From CAYJVP01 sp964373615 (GTDB lineage: Bacteria; Patescibacteriota; Patescibacteriia; UBA9934; GWF2-40-263): 20,831 nt of DNA. Shown here piece after piece: positions 1 to 6,978 of the stretch (positions within the stretch are counted from its first letter, which is position 1; each line of letters begins with the position of its first letter). The notes under the pieces are model-generated. The model worked only from the letters and a program-made list of their open reading frames with translations, was not told the origin of the DNA and ran no database searches. Position numbers and translations under genes: made by a program. Location: assembly GCA_964373615.1 (NCBI GenBank), contig CAYJVP010000008.1, positions 1-20,831 of the forward strand, given 5' to 3'.

Positions 1-2
1 GC

Positions 3-41
3 GTCGTGCGCAGCCTGGACGAATTGCAAGACCTTTTGTAG
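3..41 (+). CDS. Possible 3' end of a plus-strand gene (partial)
   Basis: Frame 3 of the plus strand is open from the window edge and reads VVRSLDELQDLL before a TAG stop at 39-41. The acidic, leucine-rich helix-like end looks like a normal protein C-terminus, and such a gene would converge on the GNAT gene at 168-860. Only twelve codons are visible, so the product cannot be named and the reading frame could be chance. No U-rich terminator follows; the convergent gap holds dispersed palindromes instead. Confidence 0.35.
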   Translation, partial: VVRSLDELQDLL

Positions 42-81
42 GATGTCCGGGATTTGAAAACCCGCCCTTCGACCCGCCTTC

Positions 82-136
82 GCCCCTTCGACTTTGCTCA
101 GGGCTTTCCGCCAGAGGCGGACCCGCCTATGGCGGG
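82..136. repeat. Dispersed double palindrome in the convergent gap
   Basis: Two adjacent short palindromes are visible: CCGCC-AGA-GGCGG at 108-120 and CCCGCC-TAT-GGCGGG at 122-136. They are preceded by a CCCTTCGACTTTGCTCAGGG-like segment at about 84-103. The same double-palindrome design, with different 3-nt loops, occurs at 17805-17834 inside repeat copy B, so this is a dispersed repeat family. It sits between the possible plus-strand gene end and the stop of the GNAT gene at 168. Lacking a T-run it is not a clear intrinsic terminator, though the hairpins could still mark 3' ends. Confidence 0.7.
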
Positions 137-167
137 CGGCGGGCAGGCAAACTCAGGACGGGTGACG

Positions 168-860
168 TCACGTGTTGAGCCGGACGATCTGAAGGACGGG
201 CTCAACAAGCTCGGACAGCACGTTGAAGTGGCGAGGGGGAAGTTCCACCTCGGCGCTCGTGGCAAGGATCGAGGGAATCGTGCGCAGGAGCTCGAGGTGC
301 TCCGCCTCGCAGCGAAGCTCGCGACCGAGCGGGTCGGCGAGCACGCCGGGACGCGGCACAAACGGCGGCGCATCGTGGTTGTCGTAGTACACGATGTCCC
401 ACGAAATCCCGTTGATCTTCGCGAGCAGCCCGATCCCCGCGAAGCGAAGTCCCATGCGCTTCGAAAGATACTGCGTCCGGTTGTGCGCCTGCGTACATTC
501 TGCAACGACGCGAAGACCACGCTCCCGCACGAACCGCATGCGCTCTTCGCACAGCGCCACGACAGCGCCGCGCGGCGGGTTGTGCGACACGAGACGCCCG
601 AGCTCCCAGTGGTTGGCGCAGGCAACAAGTGCCGCATGCGCAACCGGCCGCCCCTCGTGCATGACGACCCAGGAGTGAAGACGTGCGCTCGCCCAATCCC
701 TCGCAACGTTCTCGCGCCAGAACTCCGGGGTCGTGAACGGCATGTAGGGGAAGTAGCAGATGCCGTCCGGTCCGGTCCAAGCCACACGCACGAGCTCGGC
801 AAGCGCCTCGGGCCAGTTGGGAAGCGCGCTCGGGATGAGAGAAGAAGGAACGATTTCCAT
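168..860 (-). CDS. GNAT-family N-acetyltransferase-like protein
   Basis: A 230-residue protein that fits the GNAT acyl-CoA-dependent acyltransferase fold. The segment HEGRPVAHAALV (residues 69-80) resembles the central GNAT strand. Residues 86-118 carry an LVSHNPPRGAVVALCEERM stretch like motif A, where the loop-helix binds acetyl-CoA pyrophosphate, and AHNRTQYLSKRMGLRFAG (125-142) resembles the motif B helix. The substrate cannot be read from sequence. The ATG at 860 is chosen because a GGAGG Shine-Dalgarno lies 5 nt upstream; the frame stays open upstream to an ATG at 977 that lacks a ribosome binding site, and that upstream stretch is dominated by inverted repeats. It follows the glycosyltransferase (stop at 1008) after a ~147-nt leader that looks regulatory. 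A longer protein starting at 977 is the main alternative. Confidence 0.7.
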   Translation of the reverse strand: MEIVPSSLIPSALPNWPEALAELVRVAWTGPDGICYFPYMPFTTPEFWRENVARDWASARLHSWVVMHEGRPVAHAALVACANHWELGRLVSHNPPRGAVVALCEERMRFVRERGLRVVAECTQAHNRTQYLSKRMGLRFAGIGLLAKINGISWDIVYYDNHDAPPFVPRPGVLADPLGRELRCEAEHLELLRTIPSILATSAEVELPPRHFNVLSELVEPVLQIVRLNT

Positions 861-977
861 GGGATCCTCCGAAACAAAAATCCGGCGCTGATCGCCGGAC
901 CACGGATTGTATTTCGGAGAAATCCAATCTATCGTGCGGCGACCAAACGTCGGGCACGATAGGTGTAAGCCGTCCAT
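861..977 (-). promoter_or_regulatory. Structured 5' leader of the GNAT gene (candidate regulatory RNA)
   Basis: On the minus strand the leader contains three nested or adjacent perfect inverted repeats. First, CTATCGTGC/GCACGATAG (954-962 with 929-937) encloses CGAC/GTCG (940-943, 949-952), giving a 9-bp plus 4-bp hairpin. Second, TCCGGCG-ATCAG-CGCCGGA (881-899) is followed by TTTTTG, a terminator-like hairpin. Third, CTCCGAAA (912-919) is complementary to TTTCGGAG (867-874), and that segment contains most of the GGAGG Shine-Dalgarno at 866-870. The third helix encloses the second. The layout suggests control of transcription, translation or both. It matches no riboswitch class I recognise, and the ligand or trigger is unknown. 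Confidence 0.55.
876..899 (-). terminator. Terminator-like hairpin just upstream of the GNAT start
   Basis: A perfect 7-bp GC-rich stem (TCCGGCG/CGCCGGA) with a 5-nt loop is followed on the minus strand by five T residues (876-880). It lies 15 nt before the ATG at 860, so it would act as an attenuator for the GNAT gene or end the transcript arriving from the glycosyltransferase operon. Confidence 0.6.
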
Positions 978-1007
978 GACCAGAAGGATTTCATAACTAA
1001 AATAAGT

Positions 1008-2162
1008 TTAACAAAGGCTTTGAAAAAAGTCCAGCGTCTCTTTCGCGGTTCTCTCCCAACGGAAGGCAAGCGCTCGTTCACGGCCGCGTTGAGAAAGGTC
1101 GCGCCGAGCTTCAGCGTCCCAAACGAACATCTCGAGAGCCTCGACGAGCTCTTCTGGATTTTCAGCGGAAATATAGCGCACAGCCTCCCCGCCGACCTCG
1201 GGAAGTCCACCCAGGCGTGTTGTGATAACCGGCGTGCCGACAGACATCGCCTCAAGCACGGGCAGCCCGAACCCTTCATACAAAGAGGGAAAGATAAACA
1301 ATTCAGCCTGCGCAAGCAGCGCCCACTTTTCTTCTGGCGTCACGTATCCAACTTCGCGCACCATCGGTCCATAGCGACGCTTCACCACGTCCATCTCACG
1401 AAGCGTCTCATCACATCTCCATCCCCGTTTGCCCGCCACCACAAGTCTCACGTCAGGCTGCTCGACGTGGTGCAGGTCGAGCCACTGCCCAAACGCCTTG
1501 AAAAGAAGGGGGAGATTTTTTCTGGGTTCAATCGTTCCGAGAAAAAGAACGAACCGACCTGGGATCCCGAAGCGTTCTCGCATTTCGCCCGTGAGCGCTG
1601 GGAGTTCGCGCGGAACATCCACGGCCTCTGGGATCACGTGCAGACGGCTGGCGGAAATCCGGCGGAATCGTCTCTGCACCTGCCGCTTGGTCGCTTCCGA
1701 AACGCAGATAATCCCGCGCGCTTTGCGGAAACTCGCAGGGACAACAAATTTCGTTGAGACCATCTGACGGATCGTGGGTTCCGGAAACCACTCCGGATGA
1801 TCAAAAATGGAAAGGTCGTGCGCCGTGATGACCGCACGCCCCATCCATCCAGCCGGAAGTTGTCCTGACGGAGCAAAAAGAATGTCCGGCCGAGCTGCTT
1901 TGAACAGAGAGGCGGTGCGAATGTGACTGGTAAAAAAGGACCCGCGGCGCTTTGGCAGAAATGCCATCTCAACGCGCGGACATTGAGAACATGTTTTGGC
2001 GAACTCTCCCTGGTTCATTTCTGGTCGAATGAAAATAACGAATTCATGTTCTCCGCCGCCCCGCACCAACGCACGCACGATTCCATCCACATAATGAGAG
2101 ACGCCGGCGTAGGCGCCGCCTTCGGGATGCAGGATGTCGCGCGCATCGATGACAATACGCAT
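1008..2162 (-). CDS. GT4-family glycosyltransferase
   Basis: A 384-residue GT-B glycosyltransferase of family 4, which transfers sugar from a nucleotide-sugar donor. The N-terminal Rossmann-like half starts MRIVIDARDI with a glycine-rich acceptor loop (GGAYAGVSHYV, 15-25) and contains AHDLSIF (114-120). The C-terminal donor half has the GTIEPRKNL motif (209-217) and the E-x7-E signature EGFGLPVLE (296-304), followed by GTPVITTRLGGLPEV. These match mannosyl- and rhamnosyl-transferase-like GT4 enzymes, but donor and acceptor are not predictable. The ATG at 2162 is chosen because it starts exactly at the conserved N-terminal strand and lies 2 nt after the upstream stop; the open frame reaches 2309 only through non-homologous sequence. 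It is the last gene of the long operon and probably acts in envelope polysaccharide synthesis at the membrane's inner face. Confidence 0.9.
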   Translation of the reverse strand: MRIVIDARDILHPEGGAYAGVSHYVDGIVRALVRGGGEHEFVIFIRPEMNQGEFAKTCSQCPRVEMAFLPKRRGSFFTSHIRTASLFKAARPDILFAPSGQLPAGWMGRAVITAHDLSIFDHPEWFPEPTIRQMVSTKFVVPASFRKARGIICVSEATKRQVQRRFRRISASRLHVIPEAVDVPRELPALTGEMRERFGIPGRFVLFLGTIEPRKNLPLLFKAFGQWLDLHHVEQPDVRLVVAGKRGWRCDETLREMDVVKRRYGPMVREVGYVTPEEKWALLAQAELFIFPSLYEGFGLPVLEAMSVGTPVITTRLGGLPEVGGEAVRYISAENPEELVEALEMFVWDAEARRDLSQRGRERALAFRWERTAKETLDFFQSLC

Positions 2163-2164
2163 AG

Positions 2165-2665
2165 CTAAAGCAACCACGACAAAAACCCAAGCGTCCCTTG
2201 CACGATCAGAGCCACCAACATGCCGGCCACAAGCATACCGCCGAGAATCGCGGGGATGCTGCGGCGCAAGGGGATGTGAAACAGCACGGCAAGCACGGAG
2301 CCAGTCCACGCGCCCGTAAGCGGCAATGGAATCGCCACAAACAAAAAGAGCGCAAAGGCTCCATATCGCTCAAAGCTCGGTCGGAAGCGTTCCTGTTTGT
2401 GGTGAAAATATCGCCCGAACAACCGCGACCACCCAGGAAATCGCCGCTCGGCCGCCTCACGCAATGGCGGCAACAGCCAAAGGAGGAGGAGCGGCACCGC
2501 ATTGCCAAGATAAGAAAAAAACAGGGCGGAGACGAGAGGCAGATCAAACACGGTCAAGGCGATTGGGATCGATGCGCGCAATTCGGTAACGGGAAGCATG
2601 GCGAGGAAGGCCACGGCGAGCTCGCGCGGGAAACCGGAAAACCAAGAAAGAAAAAGTTCGATCAT
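2165..2665 (-). CDS. Small multidrug-export family membrane protein (COG2426/PF06695-like)
   Basis: A 166-residue, highly hydrophobic protein with about four to five membrane segments. MLPVTELRASIPIALTVF near the N-terminus, a YLGNAVP turn, and ERYGAFALFLFVAIPLPLTG followed by AWTGS in the second half match the 'small multi-drug export' family, whose members show internal symmetry with a proline-rich hairpin in each half, as in DedA-like proteins. The actual substrate is unknown despite the family name. The start at 2665 (MIELFLSWF) is chosen over the one at 2683 because it lies one base after the carboxypeptidase stop codon, implying translational coupling. The gene sits between two envelope genes in the same operon. 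Confidence 0.8.
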   Translation of the reverse strand: MIELFLSWFSGFPRELAVAFLAMLPVTELRASIPIALTVFDLPLVSALFFSYLGNAVPLLLLWLLPPLREAAERRFPGWSRLFGRYFHHKQERFRPSFERYGAFALFLFVAIPLPLTGAWTGSVLAVLFHIPLRRSIPAILGGMLVAGMLVALIVQGTLGFLSWLL

Positions 2666-2666
2666 G

Positions 2667-3656
2667 CTAAATATCCTGCCCATCCGGCCACGTAAACGTT
2701 TCGTACGCCCACACGGTAAGGGATTTTACGTCTTGAAGTCTGCCCTCTTTTGAATCTGCGCCAAGCACCACCACGTAAATATCCTGTCCGCCGTCCTTTT
2801 GCATGCGCACCCCAAGGCAATACCCTGCCTCGGGCAGATAGCCCGTTTTCCCGCCAACAATTTTATACGGAGACTCATTGATAAATCCTTCGAGTAATTC
2901 ATTTGTATTTTCAAGGGTGTACGTGCGCCCCGAACTTCCCGTGACCGAGGCCGTGGCTTGTTCCGTTGCGTAGCGGATCATCTCGTTGCCAAGGGCAGCT
3001 TTGAGAAGAGCGATGATGTCCGGAGCCACCGAGCGATTTTCGGCAGAGAGTCCGGTTGGATCGTGAAACGTCGTCGAGGTCATGCCGATCTCCGCCGCTT
3101 TCTCGTTCATGCGCGCGATAAAATCTCCTTCAGAAAGACCCGAGAGTCGCACAAGCGCCATGGTCGCGGAATTGTCAGACGAAACAAGGCTCGCAAGGAC
3201 AAGATCGCGCACCGAAACATCGTCGCCAGCGGCGATATGTTCACGCCCGCCTGGACGCACATCTCCCGGCTGAATCTTCGCGCGAGCGGCAAGATCTGGA
3301 TCATCCGAGAGAAAGACAAGAGAGGTCATGAGCTTCGTGATGCTCCCGATCGAACGCGACTCGTCAATATCTTTTTCGTACAAAACAGCGCCGCTCCCGG
3401 CATCGACGACGAGCGCGCTCACGGCCGACGTGACAACCCCAATGCTCTTTGGATCGATTTTGTATGGCACGCGATCAGCGTCGGATGCGCGTGGAAGAGA
3501 ACCGTACAACAGCGACAACGTCGTCTCGATCCCTGTGCCACGTCTCCCCCGAGCCTCTGGCAGCGCCGCATACTGCTCCACCACACCGGCATCAAATGGA
3601 AGCGTCTGCAGAAGTGTGGCGGTCAGCATGATTTGCGCCAAAAGTTTTACGAGCAT
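2667..3656 (-). CDS. Serine-type D-Ala-D-Ala carboxypeptidase (PBP5-like, S11 family)
   Basis: A 329-residue penicillin-binding protein that should trim the terminal D-Ala from peptidoglycan stem peptides outside the membrane. All three active-site motifs are present: S-I-T-K at 105-108 (SxxK, nucleophile Ser105), S-D-N at 160-162 (SxN) and K-T-G at 270-272. An N-terminal hydrophobic segment (about residues 3-20) is a signal peptide or anchor. It is shorter than classic PBP5 and appears to lack the full C-terminal beta domain and amphipathic anchor. The ATG at 3656, 4 nt after the scpB stop, is preferred; an upstream in-frame start at 3854 would lie wholly inside scpB and gives unrelated residues. 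No strong Shine-Dalgarno is visible, so coupling to scpB is likely. Confidence 0.9.
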   Translation of the reverse strand: MLVKLLAQIMLTATLLQTLPFDAGVVEQYAALPEARGRRGTGIETTLSLLYGSLPRASDADRVPYKIDPKSIGVVTSAVSALVVDAGSGAVLYEKDIDESRSIGSITKLMTSLVFLSDDPDLAARAKIQPGDVRPGGREHIAAGDDVSVRDLVLASLVSSDNSATMALVRLSGLSEGDFIARMNEKAAEIGMTSTTFHDPTGLSAENRSVAPDIIALLKAALGNEMIRYATEQATASVTGSSGRTYTLENTNELLEGFINESPYKIVGGKTGYLPEAGYCLGVRMQKDGGQDIYVVVLGADSKEGRLQDVKSLTVWAYETFTWPDGQDI

Positions 3657-3660
3657 ATGT

Positions 3661-4224
3661 TCACGCGAGCGGCGGCTCTTCCGGAGAGCCTTCAAGCTCC
3701 GCAAGCATTTTATCGATGCGTTCATTTCCATGAAACCCCCCATAGCTTGGAAGCTCTGAAATGGAGGATAATCCAAGGTGGCGCAGAAAATCGACCGAGA
3801 CGGTGTAGGTTGATTGGAGATGTGTGGCGTCTTCGCGTTCGTCGACAAGACCACGCATGAGCAGGTTGCGTAAAATCAGGCTGCAGTTGACCCCGCGGAT
3901 TTGCTCGATTTCAGGTTTCGTCACCGGCCCGCGGTAGGCGATGATGGTCAACGTCTCAAGCGATGGCCGGGTGAGCTCCCCGGAGACTTCTTCTTTTGCA
4001 AACGACTGCACAAGATTCGCGCACGCCGGGTTTGAAACGCACTGAATCATCCCTTCATGTTCCAAAAGATGCAGGCCGGAGCGCTCCGTGTTCCATCGCG
4101 TGCGAATGTCACCCACGGCTTCGCGCACAACCTCCTGACTCGCATCAAGAAGTTTTGCGAGCGACTTCAACGCCACGGGCTTCCCCGAGGCGAAAAGAAT
4201 GGCCTCAATGTCTCTTGTTAGCAT
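3661..4224 (-). CDS. scpB: Segregation and condensation protein B
   Basis: ScpB, 187 residues, a winged-helix protein that dimerises and with ScpA forms the kleisin subcomplex of the SMC condensin. MLTRDIEAILFASGKPVALK at the start and LETLTIIAYRGPVTKPEIEQIRG (about 92-114) are hallmark ScpB segments in the two winged-helix domains. The length is typical. The gene starts 4 nt after the scpA stop codon, the usual scpA-scpB pairing. The short acidic, proline-containing C-terminus (EGSPEEPPLA) is variable in the family. The smc gene is not in this window. Confidence 0.95.
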   Translation of the reverse strand: MLTRDIEAILFASGKPVALKSLAKLLDASQEVVREAVGDIRTRWNTERSGLHLLEHEGMIQCVSNPACANLVQSFAKEEVSGELTRPSLETLTIIAYRGPVTKPEIEQIRGVNCSLILRNLLMRGLVDEREDATHLQSTYTVSVDFLRHLGLSSISELPSYGGFHGNERIDKMLAELEGSPEEPPLA

Positions 4225-4228
4225 ACAT

Positions 4229-4927
4229 CTATTCTACTCGTTTTAAGGTGATCTCCTCAAACGCAGCCGATTGCGCGGCGCGGATCACGCGTTGCTTCAT
4301 GAGTTCAAGAAGCGCCAAAAAACTCACGACAATCTCCGCGCGAGAGGCCGCGCCACCGACCACGTCGCGAAAGGAGAGCCTGGCCCGCTCAAGGACGGCT
4401 CGCTGAATATCGCGAATGCGCTCCTGGACGGAAACCACGCGACGCATGGATGCTTCTTTGAGCGCAAAAAACGGCTCGAGTTTCTTCAGCAGGTTCGCGA
4501 AGGTATCGGCAAGCGTGCGCGTGGTCACAGACGAAGGCGGCAAGAATTGCTTTGAGGTGGGCACGAAGGGTTTTTCCCTTCCGAACATGATGCGATCCGA
4601 TCCGTACAGCTCCTCGACTCGTCGCGCGACCTCCACAAACTCACGATACAGCCGAAGCTGCGTGGCAAGCATCTCGGAGTCATCCTCATGGGACACCTCT
4701 GGATCAGGAAGAATGGCGTTCGATTTGATAAGGAGAAGCTTGGCCGCGACCACCAAAAAATCAGCGAGTTCTTCCGCGCGAACCTCCTCTTTCCCTATGA
4801 ACGCGACGTAGTCGTCCGCAACTTTGGCAAGCGACACGTCCGTGATCGGAAGATCCTCCTTCTCAATGAGCTCGAGGAGAAGTTGAAGGGGGCCGGAAAA
4901 TTTTTCGAGCGTCACCTCGTAGACCAC
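4229..4927 (-). CDS. scpA: Segregation and condensation protein A (kleisin)
   Basis: ScpA, 232 residues, the kleisin that bridges SMC heads in bacterial condensin. The N-terminal YEVTLEKFSGPLQLLLELIE and DVSLAKVADDYVAFI are the conserved head-binding helices; the C-terminal winged helix contains ASRAEIVVSFLALLELMKQR. I place the start at the GTG at 4927 rather than the ATG at 4960. The N-terminus then aligns with the family (VYEVTLEKF), an AAAGGAG Shine-Dalgarno lies 4 nt upstream, and the codon is separated from the aspS TGA by a single base. Translation is probably coupled to aspS on one side and scpB on the other. Confidence 0.94.
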   Translation of the reverse strand: MVYEVTLEKFSGPLQLLLELIEKEDLPITDVSLAKVADDYVAFIGKEEVRAEELADFLVVAAKLLLIKSNAILPDPEVSHEDDSEMLATQLRLYREFVEVARRVEELYGSDRIMFGREKPFVPTSKQFLPPSSVTTRTLADTFANLLKKLEPFFALKEASMRRVVSVQERIRDIQRAVLERARLSFRDVVGGAASRAEIVVSFLALLELMKQRVIRAAQSAAFEEITLKRVE

Positions 4928-4928
4928 A

Positions 4929-6329
4929 TCACTCCTTTCGCAATTGAATGTGCGCCTCACGCAGCGCTTTTTCCGGAAGGGGACTCGGGGCTGTCATGAC
5001 CGACGTGTTGCCCGAGCTCGTCATCGGGAACGAAACCACTTCGCGCAAATATGTTTCTCCGGTGAGATTCATGAGATTCCTCTCCACACCAAGCGCAATG
5101 CCTCCGTGCGGTGGCGCTCCATACATGAATGCTTTCAACATATGACCAATAGAGTCTTCGATCTCTTGATCCGAGTAACCCATGATTTTGTAGGTCGCGC
5201 GCAGGATCTCGGGATCATGGGCACGGATACTGCCACCGCCGGATTCATATCCGTTGCAGACGAGATCGTACTGCGACGTGAGAATGTTCTCAACGTTACA
5301 TCCAGCGAGGTGGTCTTCTCGGAACTCCGGGAGCGGGTTTGAAAATGGATTATGAGTGAATGTCCAGCCACCCTCCTCGGTTTTTTCAAAAAACGGAAAA
5401 TCGATAACCCACGCGTAGGCCAGAACCCCTTGCTTCTTCTCCTCCTCCGTTCGCAGGTCGAACTTGTCCGCGCCATATTTCGCCATCGCATCTTTTTGAC
5501 TGACGCACGGGAACGGCTTTTCTTTGATGGTAAAACCGAGTTTCTCGACCGCATTCGTGACCATTGCCTCCACGGCTTGCATGACATCCTCGCGCTCGAC
5601 AAAGCTCATCTCGATATCGATCTGTGTGTGTTCAAACCCTCGATCCGCACGCGGGTCCTCATCGCGCAGGGCTCGAGCGATTTGGAAATACCGCTCGAAT
5701 CCAGCGACCATAAGCAGCTGCTTGTACTGCTGCGGACTTTGCGGCAGTGCGAAAAACTTTCCGGGCTGCAATCGCGATGGCACCACGAAGTCGCGTGATC
5801 CTTCAGGCGTTGCCTTGGTAAGGAGTGGCGTCTCGATTTCAACGAATCGATTGCCGAAAAGCTCTTCGCGACAAAGCCGTACGAAGTCACTACGAAGACG
5901 GATGTGATGTTGCAACCGCTCGCTGCGTAAATCAAGATAACGATGCTTCAACCGAACTTCTTCGTTCACGCCGCTGGTATCCTTGTCAATCTCAAACGGC
6001 GGGGTCTCACAGCGATTGAGGATTAAAAGTTTTTTCACGCCGATTTCAATCGTCCCTGTTGGAAGCTCCGGATTGATCTGCTTCTCTCCACGCTTCTTCA
6101 CCTCGCCCTCGATCTGCAACACATATTCCGGGCCAAGCTCATCCACGGCCGCCATGGTTGCCTCGTCGAGTTCCGGTTTGTAACAGACAACTTGCACAAG
6201 CCCCGAGCCGTCGCGCAGGTCAAGAAAAACCAGCTTGTCCCCCATACGGCGAATGCGGTGGACCCAACCACAGAGAGTTACCGTTTCTCCTACTTTTTGT
6301 GTTGTTTCGATATTCCAGGTTCGTTGCAT
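4929..6329 (-). CDS. aspS: Aspartyl-tRNA synthetase lacking the GAD insertion domain
   Basis: A class II synthetase (466 residues) that charges tRNA-Asp. Residues 1-110 form the OB-fold anticodon-binding domain (TVTLCGWVHRIRRMGDKLVF). Motif 1 is around 161-172, motif 2 is ARALRDEDPRADRGFEHTQI (219-238) and motif 3 is GIALGVERNLMNLTG (410-424). Bacterial AspRS is usually near 590 residues because of a ~130-residue GAD domain inserted before the WVxDFPxFE segment. Here YGADKFDLR (285-293) runs almost directly into AWVIDFPFFE (306-315), so that insertion is missing although the rest is of bacterial type. AsnRS is encoded two genes upstream, so tRNA-Asn need not be charged through this enzyme. 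The gene ends one base before the scpA start. Confidence 0.96.
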   Translation of the reverse strand: MQRTWNIETTQKVGETVTLCGWVHRIRRMGDKLVFLDLRDGSGLVQVVCYKPELDEATMAAVDELGPEYVLQIEGEVKKRGEKQINPELPTGTIEIGVKKLLILNRCETPPFEIDKDTSGVNEEVRLKHRYLDLRSERLQHHIRLRSDFVRLCREELFGNRFVEIETPLLTKATPEGSRDFVVPSRLQPGKFFALPQSPQQYKQLLMVAGFERYFQIARALRDEDPRADRGFEHTQIDIEMSFVEREDVMQAVEAMVTNAVEKLGFTIKEKPFPCVSQKDAMAKYGADKFDLRTEEEKKQGVLAYAWVIDFPFFEKTEEGGWTFTHNPFSNPLPEFREDHLAGCNVENILTSQYDLVCNGYESGGGSIRAHDPEILRATYKIMGYSDQEIEDSIGHMLKAFMYGAPPHGGIALGVERNLMNLTGETYLREVVSFPMTSSGNTSVMTAPSPLPEKALREAHIQLRKE

Positions 6330-6341
6330 AGATGTTATTGA

Positions 6342-6977
6342 CTAGTTGTAATGCGTGCATTCCGTCATCGAACGAGTCACGACCGGATCGTCTCCTTCTG
6401 TGCTGAGCAGCGTGGTCACACAGGCGAGTTCCAATTTGGGTTTGGCGTCGCCGAACGCAACCCTATAGGTCCGCTTTTCCGTCGGGCCGTTTGGGTCTCC
6501 CGTAAAACAGGAGAAGGATGCCACGAGATCGCTTCCGACGCCCGACACAGCGTCAATGGTGCAGGAGAGCGGGTCCGTATCCGTCCAAAATTTCGGAACC
6601 ACGATCTCTGCGCCCGTATCCCCCGACCAGGCAAACGCGACCGCATCGATGACTTCGGGATTCAATTCCGGATTATTTTGTACCGTCTCGATTCGGGCAA
6701 CCTCCTTTCCGTCCGACGTGGAGCACGATGCCGCTGGACGATTACCGCCATCGGATCCGCGAATACAAATGTACGCATCGCTCACAAACGTCAACTGATC
6801 GAACGAAGGAGGTTCATCAACGAATGCGGCGACCTCTTCCCCTTGCTCCTCCTCGCCGACCTCACGTGGAATCGAAGCGGTCCGCTGTGTGAGCGACCAC
6901 ATCCCAAACACGAACCCCGCGGCCGCGAGAACAAAAAATACGGTCCAGAGAATCGGAACAGAACGCCTGGTCATCAT
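6342..6977 (-). CDS. Membrane-anchored six-cysteine protein of unknown function
   Basis: I do not recognise this 211-residue protein. It begins with two basic residues and one hydrophobic segment (about 8-28) fitting a single membrane anchor or uncleaved signal. An acidic linker (about 38-58, rich in Glu) follows, then a soluble domain with cysteines at 71, 85, 139, 157, 186 and 207, an even number compatible with three disulfides outside the cell. No catalytic motif or lipobox is evident. It lies 1 nt after the asnS stop and 12 nt before aspS, so it is co-transcribed with the two tRNA synthetases; the functional link, if any, is unclear. Two adjacent ATGs (6977 and 6974) are possible starts. 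Confidence 0.75.
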   Translation of the reverse strand: MMTRRSVPILWTVFFVLAAAGFVFGMWSLTQRTASIPREVGEEEQGEEVAAFVDEPPSFDQLTFVSDAYICIRGSDGGNRPAASCSTSDGKEVARIETVQNNPELNPEVIDAVAFAWSGDTGAEIVVPKFWTDTDPLSCTIDAVSGVGSDLVASFSCFTGDPNGPTEKRTYRVAFGDAKPKLELACVTTLLSTEGDDPVVTRSMTECTHYN

Positions 6978-6978
6978 A

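Noticed and set aside
54..962. 302-codon plus-strand frame opposite the GNAT gene
   Set aside because: Arg/His/Pro-rich sequence without domain features, lying antisense to a gene with clear GNAT motifs and a good ribosome binding site.
929..962. Terminator of the glycosyltransferase operon
   Set aside because: The hairpin is strong, but no T-run follows on either strand; it is better viewed as part of the GNAT leader.
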